Source: Tomitella biformata AHU 1821 (GTDB taxonomy: Bacteria; Actinomycetota; Actinomycetes; Mycobacteriales; Mycobacteriaceae). From it: a DNA stretch of 64,000 nt. The notes under the pieces were generated by a model, which was given only the letters and a program-made list of their open reading frames with translations, ran no database searches and was not told the DNA's origin. The translations under genes and the position numbers were made by a program. Every line of letters starts with the position of its first letter. The stretch's first letter is position 1. The stretch spans positions 37,962 through 101,961 of the forward strand of contig NZ_BAVQ01000023.1 of assembly GCF_000524475.1 (NCBI RefSeq), in the 5' to 3' direction. Positions 47,555 to 55,850 of this stretch are shown one piece after another.

Positions 47555-47598
47555 CCGGACGAGCGGGGCCGTACCCGGAACGCGACAAGACGGCTTCC
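47555..47598 (+). promoter_or_regulatory. Guanidine-III (ykkC-III) riboswitch
   Basis: The sequence contains CCGGACGAG, GCCGTACCCGG and GACAAGACGGC in the order and spacing of the ykkC-III aptamer, which binds free guanidinium. The last aptamer helix runs into the AAGGAG ribosome-binding site of the SMR gene at 47610, so ligand binding should expose or hide that site. The downstream gene is the expected kind of exporter. Confidence 0.88.
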
Positions 47599-47609
47599 AA
47601 GGAGTTCTC

Positions 47610-47924
47610 ATGGCTTGGCTAATTCTTATCGTCTCCGGTGCCTTCGAAGCCGTGTGGGCGACCGCACTTGGCAGGTCCGAGGGCTTCACGCGACTCTGGC
47701 CGACGGTCACCTTCTTCTCCGCATTGATCGTCAGCATGGCCGGCCTCGCCTATGCGATGCGCGAGCTTCCCACCGGTACGTCGTACGCCGTGTGGGTGGC
47801 CATCGGCGCCAGTCTGACGGTGATCTACGCGATGGCCTCCGGCGCAGAGTCCGTCTCGGTGTGGAAGATCGTGTTCCTACTGGGGATCATCGGCTGTGTG
47901 ATCGGGCTCAAGGTCGCCAACTAG
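47610..47924 (+). CDS. gdx: SMR-family guanidinium exporter (Gdx/SugE type)
   Basis: 104 residues with four membrane helices. The conserved Glu near residue 13 in SGAFEAVWATALGRSEGF is the substrate/proton site of the small multidrug resistance family. The WATALG and AYAVWVAIGA-like context (here TSYAVWVAIGASLT) is of the SugE/Gdx branch, which exports guanidinium rather than drugs. The guanidine-III riboswitch immediately upstream supports this reading. The ATG at 47610 follows AAGGAG; the frame extends upstream through the riboswitch but that part is not coding. It works as a dual-topology dimer, so one gene is enough. Confidence 0.92.
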   Translation: MAWLILIVSGAFEAVWATALGRSEGFTRLWPTVTFFSALIVSMAGLAYAMRELPTGTSYAVWVAIGASLTVIYAMASGAESVSVWKIVFLLGIIGCVIGLKVAN

Positions 47925-47972
47925 CCGCTGTGCCCGGATCCGCCCGCTGGACGCTCCGACCGGGAATGGCGG

Positions 47973-47993
47973 ATCGGCGACCTGGGAGTTTCC
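47973..47993 (+). repeat. Copy of the GCGACCTGGG intergenic repeat
   Basis: GATCGGCGACCTGGGAGTTT followed by CCGA lies between the SMR gene and glmU. It shares the core GCGACCTGGGnnTTTC with copies near 4293 and 9951. Confidence 0.45.
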
Positions 47994-48118
47994 GACCCAG
48001 CACCAGGATTTCACTCGACGGGACGTAGTATCTACCCTTGTCGCCGGGACGACCCGTGCCCGCAAGGGCCCGAGCATGTGCCCGCAACTACCCGCCCGCA
48101 GCAACTCTAGGGAGCTTC

Positions 48119-49624
48119 ATGCCTGAGCAGCCCTCATCGACAGATGATGCGCTCGCAGTAGTCATCCTCGCGGCCGGCGCCGGCACCCGGATGAAGTCCA
48201 AGACGCCGAAGGTCCTGCAGTCGATCGCTGGACGATCGATGCTGGCCCACGCCATGCACGCCGCCGCGGCGATCGAGCCGGAGCAGCTGGTGGTTGTCGT
48301 CGGTCATCAGGCCGAGCTCGTCACGGCCGCCGCCACCGCGGTCGCCGGGGATCTGAAACTGCCCCTCGCGACGCCGCTGCAGCCCGAGCAGAACGGCACC
48401 GGCCACGCTGTCGAATGCGGCCTGAGCGCCGTGCCCGACGCGTTCACCGGCACCGTGATCGTCACCGCCGCGGACGTGCCACTGCTCGACGCGGACACGC
48501 TGCGCGCCCTGGCCGCCGCGCACGCGCTGCCTCCGCACGCGGCAATCTCCGTGCTGACCACCACCGCGCCGGACCCGACCGGCTACGGCCGCATCGTGCG
48601 CGATGGCGCCGGCGAGGTCGCCGCCATCGTGGAGCAGGCCGACGCAACTGCCGCCGAGCAGCAGATCGCCGAGGTCAACTCCGGGGTCTATGCCTTCGAC
48701 GCCGTGTTCCTGCGCAAGGCGCTCACGGAGCTGTCCGTCGACAACGCGCAGGGCGAGCTGTACCTGACCGATGCGGTCAAGATCGCCCGCGACGCGGGAC
48801 TGCACGTGCGTGCACAGCACATCGACGACGCGTACCTGGTCGCCGGCGCCAACGACAAGGTGCAGCTCGCAGCGCTGGGCGCGGAGCTGAACCAGCGGAT
48901 CGTCGAGGGGTGGATGCGCGCGGGCGTGACCATCATCGACCCGGCCACCACCATCATCGACGTGGACGTTCGCCTTGAGCGGGACGTGATCCTGCATCCG
49001 GGCACGCAGCTGCATGGTGCCACCGTCATCGCCGAGGACGCCGTCGTCGGGCCGGATACCACGCTCACCGACGTCCAGGTCGGCGAGCGCGCGAGCGTGA
49101 TCCGCACCCACGGCAGCCAGGCGGTGATCAGCGCCGACGCCACCGTCGGCCCGTTCGCCTACCTCAGGCCGGGCACGGTGCTGGGCACTGCGGGCAAGAT
49201 CGGCGCTTTCGTCGAGACCAAGAACGCGGTCATCGGCCACGGCTCGAAGGTCCCGCACCTGACCTATGTGGGCGACGCGACCATCGGCGAGCACTCGAAC
49301 ATCGGCGCCTCGTGCGTCTTCGTCAACTACGACGGCGTGTCCAAGCACCACACGGTGATCGGCTCGTACGTCCGCGCGGGCTCGGACACCATGTTCGTGG
49401 CCCCCCTCAACATCGGCGACGGCGCCTACACGGCCGCCGGCACCGTCGTTCGCAAGGACGTCCCCGCAGGCGCCCTCGCGATCACCAGCGGCACGCAACG
49501 CAATCTCGACGGCTGGGTGGAAAAGCGGTGGCCGGACACGAAGTCGGCGGCCGCGGCCCGGTTGGCCCAGGCAAACGAGCAAATGGCAAACGAGCACGAC
49601 AACGAGGACGGCGAGAACTCATGA
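48119..49624 (+). CDS. glmU: Bifunctional GlcNAc-1-P uridyltransferase / GlcN-1-P acetyltransferase
   Basis: 501 residues. The N-terminal nucleotidyltransferase domain starts with [21 protein letters not shown]; the C-terminal left-handed beta-helix acetyltransferase domain includes [13 protein letters not shown] and [14 protein letters not shown]. It makes UDP-GlcNAc for peptidoglycan. The ATG at 48119 follows AGGGAG. The gene overlaps prs by 4 bases (ATGA), the arrangement of M. tuberculosis Rv1018c-Rv1017c. Confidence 0.96.
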   Translation: MPEQPSSTDDALAVVILAAGAGTRMKSKTPKVLQSIAGRSMLAHAMHAAAAIEPEQLVVVVGHQAELVTAAATAVAGDLKLPLATPLQPEQNGTGHAVECGLSAVPDAFTGTVIVTAADVPLLDADTLRALAAAHALPPHAAISVLTTTAPDPTGYGRIVRDGAGEVAAIVEQADATAAEQQIAEVNSGVYAFDAVFLRKALTELSVDNAQGELYLTDAVKIARDAGLHVRAQHIDDAYLVAGANDKVQLAALGAELNQRIVEGWMRAGVTIIDPATTIIDVDVRLERDVILHPGTQLHGATVIAEDAVVGPDTTLTDVQVGERASVIRTHGSQAVISADATVGPFAYLRPGTVLGTAGKIGAFVETKNAVIGHGSKVPHLTYVGDATIGEHSNIGASCVFVNYDGVSKHHTVIGSYVRAGSDTMFVAPLNIGDGAYTAAGTVVRKDVPAGALAITSGTQRNLDGWVEKRWPDTKSAAAARLAQANEQMANEHDNEDGENS

Positions 49625-50601
49625 GCGCACTTTCATCAGACAACCACAAGAATCTGATGCTGTTCGCGGGCCGGGCGCACCCCGAGCTGGCCCAGAACGT
49701 GGCCAAGTTTCTGGGTGTGGAGGTGACACCCCAGACTGCGCGCGATTTCGCGAACGGTGAGATCTTCGTCCGCTTCGAGGAGTCGGTGCGCGGCAGCGAC
49801 GCCTTCGTCCTCCAGAGCCATCCCGCCCCGTTGAACACGTGGATCATGGAGCAGCTCATCATGATCGACGCGCTCAAGCGCGGTTCCGCCAAGCGCATCA
49901 CCGCGATCCTGCCCTTCTACCCCTACGCTCGCCAGGACAAGAAGCACCGGGGCCGCGAGCCGATCTCGGCGCGCTTGATCGCGGACCTGCTCAAGACGGC
50001 AGGCGCGGACCGCATCATCACCGTCGACCTGCACACCGACCAGATCCAGGGCTTCTTCGACGGCCCCGTGGACCACATGCACGCGCAGGGCCAGCTGTCC
50101 GAGTACATCCGCGAGAAGTACGGCGTGGAGAACATCGCCGTGGTCTCCCCCGACTCCGGCCGCGTCCGCGTCGCTGAGAAGTGGGCGGACACCCTGGGCG
50201 GCGCCCCGCTGGCCTTCATCCACAAGACCCGCGACCCGCTGGTGCCCAACCAGGTCGTCTCCAACCGCGTCGTCGGCGACGTCGAGGGCCGCACCTGCAT
50301 CCTCATCGATGACATGATCGACACCGGCGGCACCATCGCCGGCGCCGTCCGTGTGCTCAAGGACGCGGGTGCCGGCGACGTCATCATCGCCGCCACCCAC
50401 GGCGTGCTCTCCAACCCGGCCCCCGAGCGCCTCGCTAACTGCGGAGCCAAGGAGGTCATCATCACCGACACGCTGCCCATCACCCCGGACAAGATGTTCG
50501 ACTCGCTGACCGTGCTCTCGATCGCGCCCCTGCTGGCCCGCACCATCCGCGAGGTCTTCGAGAACGGCTCCGTGACGTCGCTGTTCAACGGCATCGCCTG
50601 A
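49621..50601 (+). CDS. prs: Ribose-phosphate pyrophosphokinase
   Basis: 326 residues. It makes PRPP from ribose-5-phosphate and ATP. The ATP-binding [20 protein letters not shown], the [12 protein letters not shown] metal site and the PRPP loop [14 protein letters not shown] are all present. PRPP also feeds arabinogalactan precursor synthesis in this group. It is coupled to glmU. Confidence 0.97.
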   Translation: MSALSSDNHKNLMLFAGRAHPELAQNVAKFLGVEVTPQTARDFANGEIFVRFEESVRGSDAFVLQSHPAPLNTWIMEQLIMIDALKRGSAKRITAILPFYPYARQDKKHRGREPISARLIADLLKTAGADRIITVDLHTDQIQGFFDGPVDHMHAQGQLSEYIREKYGVENIAVVSPDSGRVRVAEKWADTLGGAPLAFIHKTRDPLVPNQVVSNRVVGDVEGRTCILIDDMIDTGGTIAGAVRVLKDAGAGDVIIAATHGVLSNPAPERLANCGAKEVIITDTLPITPDKMFDSLTVLSIAPLLARTIREVFENGSVTSLFNGIA

Positions 50602-50684
50602 TCGTCCCGGCGTGAGCAACTAGCTCCAGTCGTCACCGCGTAGCCGCGTCCCGCCTCACCACGGGCCGCGGCTACGCTCGCCTC

Positions 50685-51344
50685 ATGGCCGCATCTTCCC
50701 CCGTGCACTTCACTGGGATTCCTTTCGCAGCGCTGGACTTCTACGAAGACCTGGAAGCGGACAACAGCAAGTCTTTCTGGTCCGCGCACAAGCACGTCTA
50801 CGACGCCTCGGTGCGCCCGCCGATGGCCGCGCTGGCCGATGCCCTGGCGGAGGAGTTTGGGGCGGCTAAGCTGTTCCGTCCCTATCGCGATGTCCGATTC
50901 AGCAAGGATAAGACGCCCTATAAGACCCATCAGGGCGCCTTTGTCGGGACCGCGCCGGGCACCGGCTACTACGCGCAGATCGACGCGTCGGGCCTGATGG
51001 TCGCAGGCGGCTTCTACGCCGCCTCCCCCAGCCAGCTCGCCCGGTTGCGCGCCACGATCGACGACGACGTGCGCGGCCCAGAGCTCGAAGCCCTCGTCTC
51101 CCGCGTGCGTGCCGCCGGCCTCGAGGTGAGCGGTAATCGACTCAAGACCAAGCCCCGCGGCTACGCCGCCGACCATCCCCGGATCGAGCTGCTGCGCCAT
51201 CGCTCGCTGACAGCCGGGGTGTCCTTCGGCTCCCCAGAATGGCTGAAAACACCAGAAGCCGTGGACCACGTCCGGGATACCTGGCGCACATTGAGCCCCC
51301 TGGTGGAATGGTTGACACAGGTTCTTCAGGAGCTTCCCGAGTGA
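50685..51344 (+). CDS. DUF2461 family protein
   Basis: 219 residues. DUF2461 hallmarks are FYEDLEADNSKSFWSAHK near the start, then FRPYRDVRFSKDKTPYKTH, and a C-terminal LKTKPRGYAADHPRIELLRH. The family is widespread but its biochemical function is unknown. It lies 83 bp downstream of prs and appears separately transcribed; no partner gene is evident. Confidence 0.9.
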   Translation: MAASSPVHFTGIPFAALDFYEDLEADNSKSFWSAHKHVYDASVRPPMAALADALAEEFGAAKLFRPYRDVRFSKDKTPYKTHQGAFVGTAPGTGYYAQIDASGLMVAGGFYAASPSQLARLRATIDDDVRGPELEALVSRVRAAGLEVSGNRLKTKPRGYAADHPRIELLRHRSLTAGVSFGSPEWLKTPEAVDHVRDTWRTLSPLVEWLTQVLQELPE

Positions 51345-51440
51345 CCAGACTCTCAGATTTGAGACTGGACTTCGGGCCCCCGATTTGGGTGCGAGGGCCG
51401 GTGTTCACCCACTGTTTCCCGTCCCTTACTCTGGTCGCTC

Positions 51441-52187
51441 GTGACACTCGCTCAGCCGCTTGACCAAGCATCTTCCACCCCCCACCGCTCTCGCGCACAA
51501 CGCTGGTCCCCGGGACTTTGCGTCTGGTGCGGCGACAACGAGGATCTCGCACTCTCGAAGAACGAACCCCGTTGCGCCACTTGCCGTCATCACGAAACGT
51601 TGATTGACGAAGCCCGCCAGTTCATCGGCATGTACGGTTTGCGCCCCATCGGCGGCTCACTGGACTCCGACGACGAGGAGGAGCGTGAACACCGCCAGCG
51701 CGCTCGCGATTCACGCGCCCTCCTGAACTCGATCAAGATGGCGGAACCGCCGTCCCGCGAGCAGGTCCGCAAGGCCCTGGACGCCAAGACGGATACCGCC
51801 GTCCGCCGAGTGCAGGCGCTCGTCGACAGCGAGGCCGCAGACACCGCCCAGAGCGCCCCTGCTGGCCTTGCCGGCACCGTCTCGGCCCGCGCCCCCCGGG
51901 CGACCCGCTCCACCACCACAAAGTCGGACAGCAGTACAAGTTCAGTGCCCCGCGCCACCGGCCGATCCTCGCGCGCGGTGGACGTGGACCTGGCCACTCT
52001 CGAGTCTCGGGTCACGGGCCTGCTGGAGAAGCTGACCACCATCGAGACGCAGCTCGCCGAGCACTCGGACACCGAGAACCTCGGCCTGGCCGCACGCGCG
52101 CGGATCAAGGATTTCGAGCGTCAGCGCACGACGGTGCTGCACACCCTCGCCGCGTTGGAGAAGGCGCGCCGACTACAGACTCAGTGA
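51441..52187 (+). CDS. Zinc-ribbon and coiled-coil hypothetical protein
   Basis: 248 residues. Two CxxC pairs (CVWCGDNEDLA and CATCRHH, about residues 27-49) form a likely zinc ribbon. A charged helical part (about 55-110), a Ser/Thr/Ala-rich linker, and a C-terminal coiled coil (LATLESRVTGLLEKLTTIET) follow. I do not recognise a named family; the layout resembles small nucleic-acid-associated proteins. The GTG at 51441 is used. A canonical terminator follows 30 bp after the stop. Confidence 0.75.
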   Translation: MTLAQPLDQASSTPHRSRAQRWSPGLCVWCGDNEDLALSKNEPRCATCRHHETLIDEARQFIGMYGLRPIGGSLDSDDEEEREHRQRARDSRALLNSIKMAEPPSREQVRKALDAKTDTAVRRVQALVDSEAADTAQSAPAGLAGTVSARAPRATRSTTTKSDSSTSSVPRATGRSSRAVDVDLATLESRVTGLLEKLTTIETQLAEHSDTENLGLAARARIKDFERQRTTVLHTLAALEKARRLQTQ

Positions 52188-52216
52188 CGTAGAAACGCTG
52201 GCCCGGGTAGACAATG

Positions 52217-52252
52217 GCCGAGGACCGCACTTGCGGTCCTCGGCGCTTTTTC
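52217..52252 (+). terminator. Intrinsic terminator with U-tract
   Basis: Arms GCCGAGGACCGCA / TGCGGTCCTCGGC with a two-base formal loop are followed by GCTTTTTCC, the most canonical terminator in the window. Confidence 0.93.
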
Positions 52253-52290
52253 CTGGGCGCCCCGACAAGCCCGCTGGAGGTAGCCCCGCC

Positions 52291-52782
52291 GTGTCGACTC
52301 CGCCCGAGCCAGGCCTGCCCGCAGAGCCAACGCCGGAACCAGGCCCCGCACCGAGCCGCCCGGCCTGGTGGCTGCCCGCGATCATCGCCGGCGGCGCCCT
52401 GGCCGCACTCGCCGTCACAGCGGTCCTCGTCCTCACGCTCCGCGGACCCGAAACGTTCTCCCTCACTGGCACTCTCAGCATCAATGCCGCCAGCACCGAG
52501 GGTCCGCTGCCCGAGGGCTTCGCCTGCGCCGGAGCCGGTCCGCTCGCGGACATCCAGCCGAACCTGCGGGTGATCGTCGCCGACGGCAGACATGAGCTGG
52601 TGGGCAAGGGTGAGCTCATCAGCAGCTTCGCCGGCGGCCCCGATGTCTGCGTGTTCGCGCTAGCGGTGCACAACGTGCCGCGTGACCGGGCGGAGTACCT
52701 GGTCCAGCTCAGCCATCGCGGCGAGGCCGCGTTCAGCCAAGACGAGGCGGTCGCGGGCATAGAGTTGACGATCAACGGCTGA
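52291..52782 (+). CDS. Single-pass membrane-anchored hypothetical protein
   Basis: 163 residues. A Pro-rich cytoplasmic N terminus (about 1-25) leads to one membrane helix (PAIIAGGALAALAVTAVLVLTL, about 29-50). The extracytoplasmic domain of about 110 residues has two cysteines (GFACAGAG, PDVCVFAL) that could form a disulfide. The family is unknown; similar anchored beta domains are common in Mycobacteriales. The GTG at 52291 has GGAGG 10 bases upstream; the longer frame overlaps the terminator hairpin. It precedes the cyclase gene by 13 bp and is probably co-transcribed with it. Confidence 0.72.
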   Translation: MSTPPEPGLPAEPTPEPGPAPSRPAWWLPAIIAGGALAALAVTAVLVLTLRGPETFSLTGTLSINAASTEGPLPEGFACAGAGPLADIQPNLRVIVADGRHELVGKGELISSFAGGPDVCVFALAVHNVPRDRAEYLVQLSHRGEAAFSQDEAVAGIELTING

Positions 52783-52795
52783 GAGGGGCCAGTCC

Positions 52796-53596
52796 ATGTG
52801 TGGAGACGGCGTCACCGCCCACGTCTACCGGCAGATCGCCCGGCGCGAGCCGCGGACCCCGTCTCCCGCTGTGCCGGCAGACGACCGCCCGTCGTGGCAG
52901 CGGCCGCCCGCGGGGCGGGTCATCGACCTGACGCACGTCCTCAACCCGCTGTTCCCCCACTGGCCGGGCGACCGCCCGTTCGAGATGCGCCCCGTCTCCC
53001 GATGCTCCGAGGACGACTTCCACGCCAATGAGCTGATGCTGCACGAGCATTCGGGCACCCACGTGGACGCGCCCGCACACGTGCGCGCCGGCGCGTTGAC
53101 CGTGGACGCCATCGCGCCGGCGGATCTCGTCGCTCCGCTCGTCGTGATCGACATCGCGGACCGTGCCGCCGTCGACCCGGACACCATGCTCGCCACCGCC
53201 GACATCCTCGCGTGGGAGGCCGCGCACGGGCCGCTCCCAGCGCGCTGCCTGGTCGCGATGAACTCAGGCTGGCACCGCCGAGTGGCCGCGCCCGGCAAGT
53301 TCCTCAACATCGATGCTGACGGGTACATGCGCACGCCCGGCTTCGATCCCGCCGCGGCGGCGTTCCTCGCAGAACAACGGGACGTGGTCGCCATCGCCTC
53401 CGACACCCTGTCCGTGGACGCCGGGCTCGCCACAGACTTTGGGGCGCACCTCGCCGCGCTCGGCTCGGGACTGTACGCGGTGGAGGCGCTGGCCCACCTC
53501 GACGCCGTGCCCGCAGCAGGCGCGTTGGTCATCGTCGGCGCCCCGCGCCACCAGGGCGGCTCCGGCGGACCCGCCCGAGTGCTCGCCTTCGTCTGA
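52796..53596 (+). CDS. Cyclase-family (kynurenine formamidase-like) hydrolase
   Basis: 266 residues with the cyclase-family motif HEHSGTHVDAPAH, whose His/Asp/His bind metal. VIDLTHVLNPLFPHWPGD near the start and ASDTLSVD further on also fit. Relatives include bacterial kynurenine formamidase and isatin hydrolase; the substrate here is not known. An extra N-terminal stretch of about 40 residues (with RREPRTPSP) is longer than in most family members, so a start further in is possible. Confidence 0.85.
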   Translation: MCGDGVTAHVYRQIARREPRTPSPAVPADDRPSWQRPPAGRVIDLTHVLNPLFPHWPGDRPFEMRPVSRCSEDDFHANELMLHEHSGTHVDAPAHVRAGALTVDAIAPADLVAPLVVIDIADRAAVDPDTMLATADILAWEAAHGPLPARCLVAMNSGWHRRVAAPGKFLNIDADGYMRTPGFDPAAAAFLAEQRDVVAIASDTLSVDAGLATDFGAHLAALGSGLYAVEALAHLDAVPAAGALVIVGAPRHQGGSGGPARVLAFV

Positions 53597-53736
53597 CGCC
53601 GACTGTAACCAGCATCACCGCTATCTAGGCGTATGCGGTGGCGGGGATTACCCCCATGCGCACCAACCCGCCCGTAGCATGCGGAATGCTGGCGTCAATT
53701 GGACGATCGTTCCACCAGCCCACTGGAAGGACCCCC

Positions 53737-54603
53737 ATGACCAACGATTCTGCCGTGACCGGCGTCCGGCACATCGTCCTCGAGGGCGCGGCCAACGCGC
53801 GCGACATCGGCGGCTTCGCCGGGGACGGCGGAACCGTGCGCTGGGGCGCGGTGTACCGCACCGACTCGCTGTGCAACCTCACCGACACCGACGTTGCGCG
53901 ACTGGCGGAGTTGAACCTCGCGGTGGCCATCGACTTTCGCGACCAGAGCGAGGTCGACCAGTCCGGCTCCGACCACCTGCCTGCGGGCACCGTGCCCGAG
54001 CACATCGCGATCATCGACTTCGCGGGTTCAAGCGCGATGATGGGGGCCATGAGCGGCAGCTCGGCTGCCATGAGCGGCATGAGCGGCATGAGCAGTGCGC
54101 CGGGGCCAGAGATGGCCGCGGCACTGCAGTCGAATCTCGGCGACGGCGGCGGGGCGAAGATCATGTCCGCCGTCTATGAGCAGTTCGTCCGCGGAGCCCG
54201 GGCGCACAAGGGCTTCGGCAAGGCCGTTGACCTGGTGGCGAGCATCGACGCCGACGCCGACGCCGCCGCGCTCTACCACTGCCATTCCGGCAAGGACCGC
54301 ACCGGCTGGATGACCGCGATCCTGCTTTCCGCCCTCGGCGTCGACCGTGACGTGATTATGGCCGACTACCTGTCCTCCAACGATTACCTCCGCGAGTCCA
54401 ACGAGCAGTTGTTCGCGCAGATCGCCGCGGCGGGCCTCGACGCGGACCTGATCCGTCCGGTGATGGAGCAGTCCACGGCATACCTGCAGGCCTCGTTCGA
54501 CGCCGTCGACGCGGACTACGGCGACATGGCCCGCTACACCCGCGAAGCACTTGGCGTGACCGACGCGACCATCGACGCGTTGCGCGGGCGTCTGCTCGGC
54601 TAG
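53737..54603 (+). CDS. Tyrosine/lipid phosphatase, MptpB-like
   Basis: 288 residues. The catalytic P-loop HCHSGKDRTGW has Cys182 and matches the HCxxGKDR signature of M. tuberculosis PtpB-type phosphatases. ARDIGGF, VYRTDSL and AIDFRDQSEV upstream are further family landmarks. PtpB enzymes dephosphorylate phosphotyrosine, phosphoserine and phosphoinositides. An unusual Met/Ser/Gly-rich insert (MMGAMSGSSAAMSG and on, about residues 101-120) sits before the helical lid region. The ATG at 53737 follows GGAAGG; the longer frame lacks homology. A strong terminator follows. Confidence 0.9.
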   Translation: MTNDSAVTGVRHIVLEGAANARDIGGFAGDGGTVRWGAVYRTDSLCNLTDTDVARLAELNLAVAIDFRDQSEVDQSGSDHLPAGTVPEHIAIIDFAGSSAMMGAMSGSSAAMSGMSGMSSAPGPEMAAALQSNLGDGGGAKIMSAVYEQFVRGARAHKGFGKAVDLVASIDADADAAALYHCHSGKDRTGWMTAILLSALGVDRDVIMADYLSSNDYLRESNEQLFAQIAAAGLDADLIRPVMEQSTAYLQASFDAVDADYGDMARYTREALGVTDATIDALRGRLLG

Positions 54604-54614
54604 ACACCAGAGGC

Positions 54615-54651
54615 GGACGCCCCTCTCGCCGTCACGGCGAGAGGGGCGTCC
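54615..54651. terminator. Bidirectional hairpin terminator
   Basis: Perfect 18-bp arms (GGACGCCCCTCTCGCCGT and complement) with a one-base formal loop lie between the convergent phosphatase and secreted-protein gene D. Confidence 0.9.
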
Positions 54652-54666
54652 GATGGAATCAGGATG

Positions 54667-55395
54667 TTAGCTGCCGGTACTTCCGGACGAGCCAAGGAAA
54701 CCGAGCGAGCCGAGCGAACCAAACATGTCGAGCGATGCGAGGCTGCCGGTATTCGGCGCGGTCTCGAGAGCGAATGCGACGTCGTCGACATCCGCATTAG
54801 TCAGGTTCACGCCGACGGTCGGAACCGCGATCACGCAACCCGCGGGCGGAGTGACCGTGACCTGGTAGCCGTCGAAGGCCGGCAGGTACTGGAAGAAGAA
54901 CTGGCCGTCCTCGGTGATCGCGGAGGTCTGGGTCTCAGCGTGGTACTTCAAGTCGGCGGTGTCGATGTCGACCGCGACGGCAACGCCGTTGACGCCATTG
55001 CCGTCGCCTGCCTCACAGCCGGTGACGACTCCCCAGATCGAGTAGACCGATACCAGGCCGACGTCGGCGGTGGCGTCCGCTCCGTCAACCGTGACGGGCG
55101 CGCCGCCCGGGTAAGGCGTCACTCCGCAGCCGGCGGGTGCGTACGGCACGACCGTGTAATCCCCGTCTGCCACGCCGGTGAAGGTGAAGGGGTCCCCGCC
55201 ATCGATAAATTGGGAATCAATGGGGGTGTTCGTGGAGTCTTTGAGTTCAATCCAGGCTCCGCCACCGCCGCCGCAGTCATTGGTGAATGTCCCGGAAATG
55301 TCATAGGTGGCGGGGGGTGCCGCCATCGCGATCTGCGGTACGGCCAACATTACGCCCGCGCTGAGCGCGATTCCTGCAAATAGTATTTTTCTCAT
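54667..55395 (-). CDS. Secreted protein with FGSLGSLGFLGSS tail (copy D)
   Basis: 242 residues. The signal peptide MRKILFAGIALSAGVMLAVP is cleaved near AMA|APPA. Two or three prealbumin/SdrD-B-like beta repeats follow: ISGTFTNDCGGGG...FTFTGVADGDYTV and VVTGCEAGDGNGVNGVAVAV...FFFQYLPAFDGYQVTV. The end is LASLDMFGSLGSLGFLGSS. Such repeats are typical of surface stalks and adhesins. The tail links it to copies A, B and C in the island at 29.7-36 kb. The ATG at 55395 is preferred to a GTG at 55416 because it starts the signal peptide. Confidence 0.82.
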   Translation of the reverse strand: MRKILFAGIALSAGVMLAVPQIAMAAPPATYDISGTFTNDCGGGGGAWIELKDSTNTPIDSQFIDGGDPFTFTGVADGDYTVVPYAPAGCGVTPYPGGAPVTVDGADATADVGLVSVYSIWGVVTGCEAGDGNGVNGVAVAVDIDTADLKYHAETQTSAITEDGQFFFQYLPAFDGYQVTVTPPAGCVIAVPTVGVNLTNADVDDVAFALETAPNTGSLASLDMFGSLGSLGFLGSSGSTGS

Positions 55396-55507
55396 AAACC
55401 GAGACGGTAGGCTCACCGCAGTCGATTTGCAATAATTGGAACTATCGTCTAATTCGACCCGGCAGTGGTGCAGGGCCCCGAAATGGCCAATCCCTTGCAG
55501 GTCAGGA

Positions 55508-55775
55508 CTACCTCGAGGGTATGATCGGGTTGTCTAGCATTGCGGCATAATTCGGCGTCGATACCCTCTCGCCCGCAATCCTCAGCAAACTGAACGCAAT
55601 ATTTCGGCAGGTCACCCTGATCCTCGGTGTCAGCCCCGAGCGCACCTGTGAGAGCGCCTCCTCGGATGCCATATCCCGCACATAGCGAATGGCCTTTGTC
55701 CCCACGAGGAAAGCGCCCCGAACGGCGCGGTCGTGTGCTCGACGGAGGTGGTCAGATAAACCAACTCGACAGAAG
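55508..55775 (-). pseudogene. Frameshifted C-terminal remnant of an ISAs1-type transposase
   Basis: The minus-strand translation AIRYVRDMASEEALSQVRSG, followed by PRIRVTCRNIAFSLLRIAG, matches the end of ISAs1-family transposases (pattern LHYVRDVTFxEDxSxVRTG...RNLAISLLR). The preceding part (VYLTTSVEHTTAPFGAL) is in another frame, so there is at least one frameshift. No inverted repeats are seen. It fills part of the 455-bp gap between secreted gene D and egtD. Confidence 0.7.
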
Positions 55776-55850
55776 AACGCAATTTACAGCCACACTATTT
55801 CACACAGGGGATCCTGGCGCAGGGGTTTGACGCGACTGGCCAAATGGCGG

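Noticed and set aside
47400..47609. Upstream in-frame extension of the SMR exporter
   Set aside because: It crosses the guanidine-III riboswitch, has no membrane-protein homology, and the ATG at 47610 has an AAGGAG site.
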